DNA of 64,000 nucleotides from Flavobacterium hibisci (GTDB lineage Bacteria; Bacteroidota; Bacteroidia; Flavobacteriales; Flavobacteriaceae). The position numbers were made by a program, and so were the translations under genes. Under the pieces are notes generated by a model. The model saw only the letters and a list, made by a program, of their open reading frames with translations. It ran no database searches and was not told the origin of the DNA. Below, piece by piece: positions 50,319 through 59,250 of the stretch. The number at the start of each line of letters is the position of its first letter. Position 1 is the stretch's first letter. The stretch lies in assembly GCF_020026925.1 (NCBI RefSeq), contig NZ_JAIQDW010000001.1:186001-250000 (forward strand), written 5' to 3'.

Positions 50319-51197
50319 TTATACGAGCACATTGAGCGCTCCTGGAATTACTGAAATTTTGCAGAAATTGGTTTTAAGGTTATAGTGTTCCCCGTCTATC
50401 TGTGCATCGGTATAGATTTTCAGGGGCATTTCTATCCTTAGGTTCTGCACCTGATGGTGCTGGGCTTTTGCAAATCTACCGACAGTTCCCTGCAGGACAT
50501 GAAATCCTAAAGCGATTTTCTCTGTAAAGGATAATTCCGGAATTAAAATCAGATCCAGTAATCCGTCCGTCAGCATTGCATTAGGTGTAAGACTCATACC
50601 GTATCCCATTTCATTTGAGTTGGAAATAAATATCATGAACGTTTTTAGGTTGATGATTTTATCATCAAATGAAATTACAGCCGGCTGCGTCCTGTACTCA
50701 AAACTGGAAAGAATCGCGGCCTTAATGTAAGAATAGAGTTTTCGGCCCGAAGAATGTTCATATTTCTTTATAATCATTGCATCAATGCCGATTCCGGTAT
50801 TGCTGAAAAAGTAATTCTGATTGATCTTTCCTGCGTCAATGAGTATTTTGTTTCCGTTTTTAATAATTTCCAGAGATTTCTTAAGATCCCGAGGTATGTT
50901 CAGGTGCGAGGCCAGGCCATTTCCTGAGCCCACCGGTATGATTCCAAGTTTTATATTGGTTCCCAAAAGGCAGGAGGCTACTTCATTGATCGTACCGTCC
51001 CCTCCGCAGGCCACAATAATGTCCGGGTGCTTCGATGCTGCTTTTTTGGCAAGTTCAATAGCATGTTTCTTGTTTAAGGTATAGTCTGCCTTTATTTTAT
51101 ATTTTTCAGGCTCGAAGAACTGCTTGATGAAAAACTCGGAAAGATGATGTTTTCCTCCGCCTGAAACGGGATTGATTATGAAATGTATATAGATCAT
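50319..51197 (-). CDS. Diacylglycerol/lipid kinase family protein (YegS/BmrU-like)
   Basis: A 292-residue cytoplasmic lipid kinase-like protein. The N-terminus has FIINPVSGGGKH, followed by the nucleotide-binding VACGGDGTINEV and PVGSGNGLA motifs of the DAGK catalytic family, and a C-terminal beta-sandwich. Likely reaction is ATP-dependent phosphorylation of diacylglycerol or a related lipid. The start at 51197 lies 2 bp after the stop of the LTA-synthase-like gene, indicating tight coupling; an upstream frame to 51248 is rejected. Diacylglycerol released by the sulfatase-fold enzyme would be a logical substrate. Confidence 0.88.
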   Translation of the reverse strand: MIYIHFIINPVSGGGKHHLSEFFIKQFFEPEKYKIKADYTLNKKHAIELAKKAASKHPDIIVACGGDGTINEVASCLLGTNIKLGIIPVGSGNGLASHLNIPRDLKKSLEIIKNGNKILIDAGKINQNYFFSNTGIGIDAMIIKKYEHSSGRKLYSYIKAAILSSFEYRTQPAVISFDDKIINLKTFMIFISNSNEMGYGMSLTPNAMLTDGLLDLILIPELSFTEKIALGFHVLQGTVGRFAKAQHHQVQNLRIEMPLKIYTDAQIDGEHYNLKTNFCKISVIPGALNVLV

Positions 51198-51199
51198 TA

Positions 51200-53158
51200 T
51201 TACTTCAAAAGTTTGTTTGTAAATAGATAATCTGCCGACTGATACCATGCAATGGTCTCCTGTAGAAAAGATTTATCCATAGGAATTTTGACAAGGCTGT
51301 TGTCAGTTTTGTTCCAGTCATAGAAGGCCTGTTTTTTCTGATCGGAAAGAATCATTACTTTTTCTTTTTTCATCAGCGCCAGCTTGCGGTATGTTCCCAA
51401 AAACGCGCGCTGTTCAAAGTCTGAAGCAAGGACGTCCTTTCCAAAGAAATCAGATTCGTAATGCCAGTTGAATAATGAAAACACCGTCGGCCAGAGGTCG
51501 ATCTGAGAACATTGTTTCTGAATTTTTTGATTGTGCTTTTCAGGCATATTGACAATAAATGCGGGAATATCATAGTTGGCGACATCTATTTCGTCTTTAC
51601 CGGCACTGCTTGCGCAATGATCTGCGATGATTATAAAAACGGTGTTTTTGTACCAAGGCTTGGTACGTGCCTTGTCAAAAAGCTGCTTCAATGCGTAATC
51701 GGTATATTTTACGGCCCCTTCGCGGCTTGTGCCTGAGGGAATGTCGATTTTTCCTGACGGATAGGTAAAAGGCCTGTGATTGGAGGTGGTCATGACAAAA
51801 TTGAAGAAAGGTTTCCCATCCTTATACTGCTTGTCGGCAACGGTGATCATTTTATTGAAAATATCTTCATCGCAGATTCCCCATGCATTTTCAAACGTTA
51901 CTTCCTTATCGGGAATATTGTTACGGACTGTTTTGATCTTATCGCTGAGAACGCTTCCGCGCCCCCTGTCATATATCGTGAATCCATTGCCCCCGAAATA
52001 TGAATTCATATTATCAAAATACCCGTCCCCGCCATAAAAAAAGTTGCAGTCATAAGACTTTGATTTAAAAACATTACTGACTGTATACAGGTTCTGGTTA
52101 TCTGGTCTTTTTACTATTGACTGTCCCGGTGTTGGGGGAATGCACAGCGTAACAGCTTCCATTCCTCTTACGGTTCTGGTTCCTGTGGCATATAAATCAT
52201 TAAAGAAGATGCTTTTCTGAGCCAGACTGTCCAAAAAGGGAGTTATGTTTTCTTTATTTCCAAACTCCTTGAGGAAGCTTCCGCTGAAACTCTCCATCAG
52301 GACAAAGACAACATTTTTACGCTGCAGTGCAGACTGGCTGTCCCTGATGCTTCTGTGAATAGAGTAGCCCGTAGTAGTGAAAGTTGTAGTCGAATCTTTT
52401 AATTTATTTTTGACTATCCCAAAGGCATTGTCATTGTCAATCGAGGTATAGAAATCAGGGTATTTCATCTGATTATTTCTAAATGCCGCAAAAAAGGAGT
52501 AGATGCCTGATTTGGATATTTCCGAATTATATCTGTTGGAAGACCATTCCGCATGGTTGTTTGAAATAAAAGAAGTAAAAAACAAGGCAGCCGCCAGGGA
52601 TATTCCCAGTACTGCCAGCCTAAGCCTTATATCAGAAGTAGATGAGAAAGTCTGCTTGAAGGCACCGCTTCTAAAAAATAAGTACAATACCATCAGCGAG
52701 AAAAAAAGTACCCCTGTAATAAGTGCGGGAAGAGGGTAGGACTGCTGGATATTGGCAACTACCTCATGGGTGTATATGAGATAATCGACAGCAATAAAAT
52801 TAAAACGTGTCTTGAACTCATCCCAGAATGTCAGCTCGGCAAAAAAGGTAAATACCAAGATGAATATATTTAAGGATGTAAAAAAAGTAATTACTATTCG
52901 ATCAGCAATAGAACCGGCCCATTTATCAGGCATAAATGTATAAAAAAGTATTCCAGGCAGTGATATGAAAATAATGGTGCCGGTATCAAAAAATAGACCT
53001 GTTAAAAGTGTTCTCAGCACATCTGTAATATTCCATGAAACTTGATCATACTGCCAGATAAAAAAAACAATTCTCAAGATTTGTGAAACGATTAAAAACC
53101 AGATCATAAAATGAACCAGCAGTGCGTACCTGCCGGTTCTCAAAGACAATTTACTCAT
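51200..53158 (-). CDS. LTA-synthase-family sulfatase-fold membrane enzyme
   Basis: A 652-residue membrane enzyme with about five N-terminal spans (residues 8-195) and a periplasmic alkaline-phosphatase/sulfatase domain (about 270-560) of the lipoteichoic acid synthase/phosphoglycerol transferase family. Motifs include FVLMESFSGSFL (metal site), TGTRTVRGMEAV (putative Thr nucleophile), TTSNHRPF and VFIIADHCAS. Gram-negative relatives transfer phosphoglycerol or phosphoethanolamine to glycans or lipids, releasing diacylglycerol. It is cotranscribed with the lipid kinase gene. The acceptor here is unknown. Confidence 0.88.
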   Translation of the reverse strand: MSKLSLRTGRYALLVHFMIWFLIVSQILRIVFFIWQYDQVSWNITDVLRTLLTGLFFDTGTIIFISLPGILFYTFMPDKWAGSIADRIVITFFTSLNIFILVFTFFAELTFWDEFKTRFNFIAVDYLIYTHEVVANIQQSYPLPALITGVLFFSLMVLYLFFRSGAFKQTFSSTSDIRLRLAVLGISLAAALFFTSFISNNHAEWSSNRYNSEISKSGIYSFFAAFRNNQMKYPDFYTSIDNDNAFGIVKNKLKDSTTTFTTTGYSIHRSIRDSQSALQRKNVVFVLMESFSGSFLKEFGNKENITPFLDSLAQKSIFFNDLYATGTRTVRGMEAVTLCIPPTPGQSIVKRPDNQNLYTVSNVFKSKSYDCNFFYGGDGYFDNMNSYFGGNGFTIYDRGRGSVLSDKIKTVRNNIPDKEVTFENAWGICDEDIFNKMITVADKQYKDGKPFFNFVMTTSNHRPFTYPSGKIDIPSGTSREGAVKYTDYALKQLFDKARTKPWYKNTVFIIIADHCASSAGKDEIDVANYDIPAFIVNMPEKHNQKIQKQCSQIDLWPTVFSLFNWHYESDFFGKDVLASDFEQRAFLGTYRKLALMKKEKVMILSDQKKQAFYDWNKTDNSLVKIPMDKSFLQETIAWYQSADYLFTNKLLK

Positions 53159-53318
53159 AAACTTATTAATAACGCAACAAAGTTTACAACCCAATTTTGT
53201 AGTAATCCTGAATTTTGGTTTTTATTAAGAAATTCTGTAATTATTTGTAATAAAATTCATCTTTTTTGATGTAGTCCGGATATATGTTTTATCCTGTCTA
53301 TGGATATGAAACTGATTT

Positions 53319-54584
53319 TCAGAAATGAATGCTGAATGAATGAAAATTATTGTAAAAGGAATAATTGACTTTCCAGCCGTTAAGTTCAGTAATCTTTTTT
53401 ATGATCGAAAGTCCAAGTCCGTTTCCATTCGAAGAGGATCCGCTGTTAAAAAAACGATTAAAAAGTTTGTCGATAGGAAGTGGCTTATCGTCTCCTGTAT
53501 TCAATACCTGCAGTTCGTTTTCCATTATCCTTATGATGATGTTGCCTTCACTGCGATTATGTCTTATGGCATTAAGCAGAAGGTTGTTAATTAAAATTTC
53601 AGTAAGGATAAGATTTCCGCTAATCTGCAGCTTTTCAGGAGCCTGAACATTTATTGCTATATTTTTAAGTTCAGCCTGTTCGGTAAAAAAATTAAGGTGT
53701 TTTTCAATATGATTGTTAATCGATATTGTATTTTTTTCCAGATAAATTTCGTGTTCAATTTTGGAGAGAAGCAGTAGGTTTTTGTTCAATCGGTTTAACT
53801 TGACCACATCCCTGCTTAATGATCCCAAAACCTGTGTTTGTTCCTTGTTGAGTTTCATCTGAAACAAAACATCGATTTTGTTCTGAAACAAAGCAAGTGG
53901 TGTCTGGAGTTCATGCGCAGCATTCTCAACAAATTCACGCTGGCTCTTATAAATAGCCGTATTCTTCTCAATGAGTGCCTCCAAGCTTTTATTTAGGCGG
54001 TCAAACTCATCGATGTCAGTTTCCACAAAATGCGGAGGTTTGTTTTTATCGATTTCAAATTCATGAATCTGATCCAGTGTGTTATAGAAGGGCCTCCAGC
54101 GTTTGGATGCCGTCTTCTTTGAAAGCCATACAATGCCAATAAAAAGTATTATAATTATGAAAGTAAACATGCCGGCAATACTGTACACAAGACGTTCCAT
54201 TTCCAGAAGATGTATTTTTTCTGTGTATGTGTATTTCCTGCCTGCAATTTCTACAGGCGCGTAAATAATTCGGAACGGTTCTTTTTCTTCTGCAATCGGG
54301 TCCTCGATTGTTGTCCCTACAATAGAGTCCTTAGTAAGTCCCATGTCCGGCAGAATGGTAAAGTGCAGATTGAATCTGTTCCAGGTTTTGATATCGTCGG
54401 ATGTGAAGTTCTTACTGCTCTGGTTAACAAAGGCATTTTTGTGCTGCTGGAGCACTTCTTCTGTTTCATAAATATACAGCCACTGGCTTACATAATAGAA
54501 AATGGGCGCACATATGAAAAGGATAACGGCTGCCAAGGCAAGGAAATCGCGTGTTGTTTTATGCAGTAATTTATTTTTGTTCAT
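53319..54584 (-). CDS. Sensor histidine kinase
   Basis: A 421-residue inner-membrane kinase with two spans (about 15-35 and 135-155) around a periplasmic sensor of about 100 residues, then HisKA with His225 (NAAHELQTPLALF) and a HATPase domain (NNLLLNAIRHN; NGLGLSI). The start at 54584 overlaps the response-regulator stop as ATGA; a start 3 codons further upstream (54593) is also possible. With the regulator it forms an OmpR-type pair, perhaps for envelope or metal stress, as the neighbours suggest. The signal is not known. Confidence 0.92.
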   Translation of the reverse strand: MNKNKLLHKTTRDFLALAAVILFICAPIFYYVSQWLYIYETEEVLQQHKNAFVNQSSKNFTSDDIKTWNRFNLHFTILPDMGLTKDSIVGTTIEDPIAEEKEPFRIIYAPVEIAGRKYTYTEKIHLLEMERLVYSIAGMFTFIIIILFIGIVWLSKKTASKRWRPFYNTLDQIHEFEIDKNKPPHFVETDIDEFDRLNKSLEALIEKNTAIYKSQREFVENAAHELQTPLALFQNKIDVLFQMKLNKEQTQVLGSLSRDVVKLNRLNKNLLLLSKIEHEIYLEKNTISINNHIEKHLNFFTEQAELKNIAINVQAPEKLQISGNLILTEILINNLLLNAIRHNRSEGNIIIRIMENELQVLNTGDDKPLPIDKLFNRFFNSGSSSNGNGLGLSIIKKITELNGWKVNYSFYNNFHSFSIHF

Positions 54585-55255
54585 TTTTCCCATTTATATC
54601 CTTCACCGTAGATTGTTTTAATGTAGTCTCCAGATCCGGCTTTAGCCAATTTCTTTTTTAGATTCTTGATATGCGCGTATATAAAATCGTGGCTGTCCAG
54701 CATATCGGCCATATCTCCTGAAAGATGTTCTGCGATCGCCGCCTTGGAGAGTACTTTATCGGTATTACCTATTAGAAACAAAAGCAAGTTGAGTTCTTTT
54801 CTGGTGAGATCGAGTTTTTTACCTTTTACCACTACAGTTTTGGTAAAAACCTCAATTACAATCTCATTGAAAACAATAGAGTTGCTTCCTTTAAAATTTC
54901 TTCGTCTTACAAGTGCCTGCATTCGGACAAGCAGTTCAGCTAGATGGAAAGGTTTGGTAAGGTAATCGTCAGCACCAAGGCTGAAGCCTTCGATACGTGT
55001 TTCCAGATTTTCTTTCGCTGAGATTATAATAACACCATCAGTTTTATCTTTTTTTCGAAGTTCTTTTAGAATATCAAAACCATTGCCGTCAGGAAGTGTC
55101 AAGTCCAGAAGAATACAATCATAATCATAATTGTCAATTTTGTAAGCGGCCTCGATGTAATTATGTACAGTTTCACACTGGACTCCATTTTCCTTGAAAT
55201 AACTTTTTATGCTTTCAGCAATCTGTTGCTCATCCTCGATAATTAAAATTTTCAT
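54581..55255 (-). CDS. OmpR-family response regulator
   Basis: A 224-residue two-domain regulator. The receiver domain carries the acidic pair Glu7-Asp8, phospho-acceptor Asp51 (CILLDLTLP) and a conserved Lys near residue 101 (YLTKPFHLAEL). The C-terminal winged helix (about 130-222) ends in GDYIKTIYGEGYKW, typical of OmpR/PhoB. The gene overlaps its kinase by 4 bp (ATGA). Targets cannot be deduced; the adjacent LTA-synthase/kinase operon is a candidate. Confidence 0.93.
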   Translation of the reverse strand: MKILIIEDEQQIAESIKSYFKENGVQCETVHNYIEAAYKIDNYDYDCILLDLTLPDGNGFDILKELRKKDKTDGVIIISAKENLETRIEGFSLGADDYLTKPFHLAELLVRMQALVRRRNFKGSNSIVFNEIVIEVFTKTVVVKGKKLDLTRKELNLLLFLIGNTDKVLSKAAIAEHLSGDMADMLDSHDFIYAHIKNLKKKLAKAGSGDYIKTIYGEGYKWEK

Positions 55256-55647
55256 GCTGGAAATTAAATTAACTTAATGACTTATGCGTCTATAAATTTA
55301 AGAAATTAAGCCCAGAGATTCTGTGTAAAAACTAAATTTAAAAAATTGGCACGTCATTTTTTATTAACTTGTAAAATTACAATTCGATTTTGAATTAATT
55401 CTGAATTTTCAAAATGTATTATTTCTGTGGACTATAGTATCGAATCAGTTTATATAAATTATGCTTTACCACTGGAAAATTTAAAATTGTTAAGTCCCCA
55501 GAATGATAGAATTGAAGAAAAATAAAAGATTAACCTATACTAAAGTCATGCGAAGGATTGTTTTTTGAGTTGTCTCTGTTTTGATCAAAAGGAAATTGGC
55601 TTTTAGAAAGATTTAGTTAAAAAGATTACTGTTTAACCAGATTCACT
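55256..55647. other. Intergenic stretch upstream of the response-regulator gene
   Basis: This 392-bp AT-rich region separates the minus-strand Cys-rich peptide gene from the response-regulator gene. It must hold the promoter of the two-component operon. No gene, repeat or strong terminator was seen. Confidence 0.5.
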
Positions 55648-55854
55648 TTAGCAGCATTTTTTGTTCTGTTGGATTGGTGGACACGGCACACTTCCAAAAC
55701 TACAATAAACACAGCAGTCTCCTTGATTTGGCTTAAGAGTTTGTTTGCAGTTTTCACATTCGTAGAAAAATTGGCATGCATCTGTCGGCATTGTTTCTTC
55801 TTTGCTGTGGGAGCAAAGAGGGCAGGTTATTATAGATTGTAGAACGATTTTCAT
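55648..55854 (-). CDS. Small Cys-rich protein of the mercury operon
   Basis: A 68-residue protein with CPLCSHSK, CENCKQTL and GDCCVYCSFGSVPCPPIQ, ending KKCC. I recognise the GDCC.YCS.G.V.CPP pattern as a small protein commonly linked to MerT-type genes in Bacteroidota, but no function is established to my knowledge. Twelve Cys in 68 residues suggest metal (zinc or mercury) binding. No signal peptide is visible. It starts 1 bp after the MerTP stop. Confidence 0.75.
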   Translation of the reverse strand: MKIVLQSIITCPLCSHSKEETMPTDACQFFYECENCKQTLKPNQGDCCVYCSFGSVPCPPIQQNKKCC

Positions 55855-55855
55855 T

Positions 55856-56449
55856 TTATTTTTTGTTAGTTACTGTATAGCCTGTTGAATTAATTGCTTT
55901 TTCAATTTCGGCAATTGTGATTTTGGAATTATCAAATTCTACAACAGCATTACCATTGGTATAATTTGCATCTGAATTTATTATTCCTTCTAATTTGTTT
56001 ACTTCATGATTCACATGTTTTTCACAGCTGGCACAAGTCATTCCGCTGATTCTAAACTCAGCTTTTTGAGTGCTGGTTTCTTTCGCGACCAAGATTTTCT
56101 TTTCTGTATTTGGATAAAAAATGTTTGAGTAGTATGGAAACGAAAGCATAAGGAATGTAAATACTGTAATAATTCCTAGAAACATTTTTGAATTAACGAA
56201 TTTCGGCTTTTCTTCTAAATCGCAGTTACAGTCTATCGGCTTTTTAGTTTTCAGCTTTTGATACCAAGCAAAACCAATAATTAAAACCGTCAGGCCGATG
56301 AAATAAGGCCTCATTGGTTCAAGCCATGAAAAAGCAGAAGCAATCCCGCTTGTTCCGGCAACTAATGCTAATATGGGCGTAATGCAGCACAATGAAGCAG
56401 CTACTGCTGTGAAAAATCCAGCTCCGATCATTTTATTCTCTGTTTTCAT
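55856..56449 (-). CDS. merTP: MerTP mercuric ion transporter fusion
   Basis: A 197-residue fusion of a MerT-like membrane part and a MerP-like HMA domain. Early in the first span is the vicinal pair Cys21-Cys22 (AASLCCITPILA), and CNC follows at residues 74-76. A third span lies near 88-108. The C-terminal HMA domain (about 130-197) has GMTCASC (Cys139, Cys142). It brings Hg(II) into the cytoplasm, classically for reduction by MerA, but no merA gene is present nearby. The start overlaps the regulator stop as ATGA. Confidence 0.88.
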   Translation of the reverse strand: MKTENKMIGAGFFTAVAASLCCITPILALVAGTSGIASAFSWLEPMRPYFIGLTVLIIGFAWYQKLKTKKPIDCNCDLEEKPKFVNSKMFLGIITVFTFLMLSFPYYSNIFYPNTEKKILVAKETSTQKAEFRISGMTCASCEKHVNHEVNKLEGIINSDANYTNGNAVVEFDNSKITIAEIEKAINSTGYTVTNKK

Positions 56450-56802
56450 ATTTTCTCTAAAATTTCGAAGAAAGGTCTTAGCATTTTTTCATACTCCTTT
56501 GTTAATGAATAGAAAATGGTCTGCGCTTCCCGTTTAGTTTCAATAAGTTTTCTGTCTTTTAGTTTCCGTAAGTGCTGTGAAATTGCAGAAATACTCATGT
56601 CAAGAATATCACTTATGTCACAAACACAGAGCTGTTTTTCTTCATAAAGCAAAAAAAGAATTCTTAATCTCACATTGTTGCCAGCCAATTCAAGCCCACT
56701 TGATAAATAGTCAAATGAGGCATTGAGTTCTGATACTCTGTCTTTACAGCGGATTATTTGTTTTATATCTGCCTGTTGCCGTATACAAGTTATATCTTCC
56801 AT
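56446..56802 (-). CDS. ArsR/SmtB-family regulator of the mercury operon
   Basis: A 118-residue winged-helix repressor. The HTH segment is SISAISQHLRKLKDRKLI, and the Cys59-Cys61 pair (KQLCVCDISDIL) in the preceding helix is the classical ArsR metal(loid)-sensing motif. Further Cys6 and Cys19 could serve as extra ligands. It leads the operon regulator-merTP-small Cys-rich protein, overlapping merTP by 4 bp. The promoter and an operator-like palindrome are immediately upstream, so autoregulation is expected. Inducer (Hg, As, Sb or other) is not certain. Confidence 0.88.
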   Translation of the reverse strand: MEDITCIRQQADIKQIIRCKDRVSELNASFDYLSSGLELAGNNVRLRILFLLYEEKQLCVCDISDILDMSISAISQHLRKLKDRKLIETKREAQTIFYSLTKEYEKMLRPFFEILEKI

Positions 56803-56806
56803 AATG

Positions 56807-56837
56807 CAAATTTATACTTTTTGCTTATTTAAGCAAA
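56807..56837 (-). promoter_or_regulatory. Promoter and operator of the mercury operon
   Basis: On the minus strand TTTG (56837-56834), 19 nt, then TAAATTTG (56814-56807) match the Bacteroidota TTTG-N19-TAnnTTTG promoter exactly. A palindrome TTTGCTTA-TT-TAAGCAAA (plus-strand arms 56820-56827 and 56830-56837) covers the -33 box and spacer, so ArsR bound here would block RNA polymerase. The ATG at 56802 is only 4 nt beyond the -7 box. Confidence 0.8.
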
Positions 56838-56888
56838 TGCTAAAATACAAAACATTTGAATTAAATTTATGAATATTCCTGCGCATAA

Positions 56889-56916
56889 AAAAAGGCAACT
56901 TTTTGAGTTGTCTTTT
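56889..56916 (-). terminator. Intrinsic terminator of the arsenic operon
   Basis: On the minus strand AAAAGACAACT and AGTTGCC form a stem (AGTTG/CAACT core, extended by A/T pairs) around a 5-nt loop, followed by a T-run. It lies about 100 nt after the acr3 stop and before the mercury promoter. Confidence 0.75.
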
Positions 56917-57012
56917 AAGCATTAGGGTGAAAAAAAACTTTTTGCAATCCTTCAGAGCACAAGTTCCAGAATCGTCATGACAGCAATGCGTTGAACATTT
57001 CTCATATTTCTA

Positions 57013-58098
57013 CTAAGCAGCTTTTGCAGATACCTGCTTTGTAAAATGCTTCTTTCTGAACCAGAATGCAAGATTTACCAGTGCAATAAGAGCAGGCACT
57101 TCTACCAGAGGACCTATAACACCTGCGAAAGCCTGGCCGCTGTTTATTCCAAACACTCCGATTGCCACAGCAATGGCAAGTTCAAAATTATTCCCAGTTG
57201 CTGTAAATGCTATAGATGTTGCTTTTGAATAGTCTGCCCCAAAATATTTACCAGTGAAAAAGCTGATGACAAACATCAAAGTAAAATAAATCACAAGCGG
57301 TATTGCAATACGCACAACATCCATAGGGATCTGAACAATAAGTTCCCCTTTCAGGCTGAACATTACAATGATCGTAAAGAGAAGTGAAATAAGAGTAATC
57401 GGCGAGATAAAAGGCACATACTTAGTTTCGAACCATTCAGAACCTTTTAAAGCTATCAAAGTGTAACGGCTTATGATTCCCAATGCAAAAGGAATACCTA
57501 GATAGATACCGACACTCTCAGCAATCTGTGCTATGCTGATGTTCACCTCAAAACCATCATATCCAAAATAGGGAGGGAGAATGGTTATAAAAATATAAGC
57601 GTACACACTGTAAAGCAGCACCTGAAAAATACTGTTAAGGGCAATAAGTCCTGCTGCATATTCACGGTTTCCGTCTGCCAGATCGTTCCATACCACAACC
57701 ATTGCGATACAGCGTGCCAGACCGATCAGGATCACCCCGATCATGTATTCAGGATATCCGCTTAAAAACAGGAGCGCCAATAAAAACATCAAAACAGGGC
57801 CTACAATCCAGTTCAGAAATAAAGAGGCACCTAAGACTTTTGTGTTTTTGAAAACCTGTCCCATCTGCTCGTATTTTACTTTTGCCAGAGGCGGGTACAT
57901 CATCAGGATAAGTCCTATTGCCAATGGAATGTTTGTTGTTCCGCTGGAGAAAGAATTGATGAAATCTCCGCTGGAAGGAATAAAGTATCCTATTGCCACA
58001 CCTATAGCCATAGAAAGGAAAATCCAAAGGGTCAAGAAGCGGTCAAGGAAGCCTAGTTTTTTGCGTCCGACGGCTGGTGCACAGTTATTTGCTGACAT
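57013..58098 (-). CDS. acr3: Acr3-type arsenite efflux permease
   Basis: A 361-residue inner-membrane transporter with about ten spans. Family motifs include [15 protein letters not shown], the segment [18 protein letters not shown] with the essential Cys of Acr3 proteins, and [17 protein letters not shown]. It exports As(OH)3 using the proton motive force. It begins 1 bp after the arsenate reductase stop. It is the last gene of the ars operon, followed by a terminator. Confidence 0.94.
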   Translation of the reverse strand: MSANNCAPAVGRKKLGFLDRFLTLWIFLSMAIGVAIGYFIPSSGDFINSFSSGTTNIPLAIGLILMMYPPLAKVKYEQMGQVFKNTKVLGASLFLNWIVGPVLMFLLALLFLSGYPEYMIGVILIGLARCIAMVVVWNDLADGNREYAAGLIALNSIFQVLLYSVYAYIFITILPPYFGYDGFEVNISIAQIAESVGIYLGIPFALGIISRYTLIALKGSEWFETKYVPFISPITLISLLFTIIVMFSLKGELIVQIPMDVVRIAIPLVIYFTLMFVISFFTGKYFGADYSKATSIAFTATGNNFELAIAVAIGVFGINSGQAFAGVIGPLVEVPALIALVNLAFWFRKKHFTKQVSAKAA

Positions 58099-58099
58099 T

Positions 58100-58714
58100 T
58101 TATTTTTTTATTTGTGAGAATACGTAAAACATTTCAGTTCCTATCTGCAGGCTTCGCTCCAGATAAGTTTCCTTCTGCTGGGGCGTTCCGTCGGAAATTT
58201 TTGGATCTACAAAAGTAATTGGGATCCTTTTCTCTGCGCCAGCTATAAACGGGCATCCGCCGTCAGCCTGCGAGCAGGTCATTATTGCGGCGAATCCGCT
58301 TTCAGGATTGAAATCATCATCATAGGTTTTAGAAAAACCTATAACGGGAAGTTCATCAGCTGAATATTTTATTGAATAAACAGGGTTTGATCCCTTTGAA
58401 AGCGTTTTGATATTGAATCCTGAATCCTTCAAAGTCTCCGCTGCCATCGGGAAAAGGGCAGTAGCCTCGGTTCCTCCTGAATAGCATGAAACGTTTCTGA
58501 TGCCGTAATAGGCAGCGGCAGTCTGCGCCCAAACCTGCGATAAGTGGCTTCTTCTGGAATTGTGCGTGCAGATTAGGTTCAGTCTGGTTTCCAGCTTACT
58601 GTCCACTTTGGTCTGAATGAAGTCGATTAATGGCTGCAGGACTGCTTTGCGCTCTTCTGAAATCTGCTTAAAATCAAATGATTTAACTGTATTCTCAATT
58701 TGTGGATATAACAT
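58100..58714 (-). CDS. arsC: Arsenate reductase (low-MW phosphatase fold)
   Basis: A 204-residue cytoplasmic protein of the low-molecular-weight tyrosine-phosphatase fold that reduces arsenate to arsenite. The P-loop is Cys49-x5-Arg55 (CTHNSRRS), as in thioredoxin- or mycothiol-linked ArsC-like proteins. Length is above the usual 130-140 residues because of an N-terminal helix (about 40 residues) and an insert; this longer form is common in Bacteroidota. Other Cys (ADGGC, MTC) may form the disulfide relay. It directly precedes acr3. Confidence 0.9.
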   Translation of the reverse strand: MLYPQIENTVKSFDFKQISEERKAVLQPLIDFIQTKVDSKLETRLNLICTHNSRRSHLSQVWAQTAAAYYGIRNVSCYSGGTEATALFPMAAETLKDSGFNIKTLSKGSNPVYSIKYSADELPVIGFSKTYDDDFNPESGFAAIMTCSQADGGCPFIAGAEKRIPITFVDPKISDGTPQQKETYLERSLQIGTEMFYVFSQIKK

Positions 58715-58744
58715 AGTTTTTGGCTAATAGTTTATGGTTAATGA

Positions 58745-59218
58745 TTAGCAGCATCCTCCGCCTGGAGTGCATGAAGAACCGCTATCAGAATTTAACTGAG
58801 ATAATTTTACTTTAGGCTTGTCTGAAGGAATACCGCACTGCTCCTGAGCAAGGCAGGCTGTCTGCTTGTTAAGCAGAGTGAAATTTTTACCGTTAAAATC
58901 CAAATCGTATTTGCCGATAGTGGTGTTCTGGTATTCCACTTCAATTTCATTGTCTTCAATTCCCAATACTTTTTCTGAAAGCTCAATGATGTGGATCAGC
59001 TTCTGAGGCTTAAGCCTGTGCTCGTAGTCGTTGGCATCCCAAAGCTGGAAGTTTACAACAGTCTCTTTTCTTACTGTTCCTCCGCAGTCGATGAAGTTTT
59101 TGGTAACAAGACCCACTTCTGTTACGTGGAAATATTCCGGTACAAATGTTCCGTCCGGCAGTTCAAAATTTACAGCTTCTACTGTTTTAAGCACTTCTTT
59201 AATTTCTGAAAGTTTCAT
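58745..59218 (-). CDS. DUF6428-like arsenic operon protein
   Basis: A 157-residue soluble protein with no established activity that I know. It resembles the DUF6428 group found in Bacteroidota ars operons. The N-terminal two thirds form a predicted alpha/beta core (FELPDGTFVPEYFHVTEVG; CGGTVRKETVV), and the C-terminus has CLAQEQCGIP and ends CTPGGGCC, a likely arsenite- or zinc-binding tail. It lies between the GNAT gene (32 bp upstream) and arsC (30 bp downstream), consistent with a metalloid-handling role. Confidence 0.78.
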   Translation of the reverse strand: MKLSEIKEVLKTVEAVNFELPDGTFVPEYFHVTEVGLVTKNFIDCGGTVRKETVVNFQLWDANDYEHRLKPQKLIHIIELSEKVLGIEDNEIEVEYQNTTIGKYDLDFNGKNFTLLNKQTACLAQEQCGIPSDKPKVKLSQLNSDSGSSCTPGGGCC

Positions 59219-59250
59219 AATTTCTTATATTTAGTTATACTATATTTTTA

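Noticed and set aside
56917..57012. Tiny minus-strand frame (17 codons) after acr3
   Set aside because: Too short and without recognisable features; kept as intergenic sequence.
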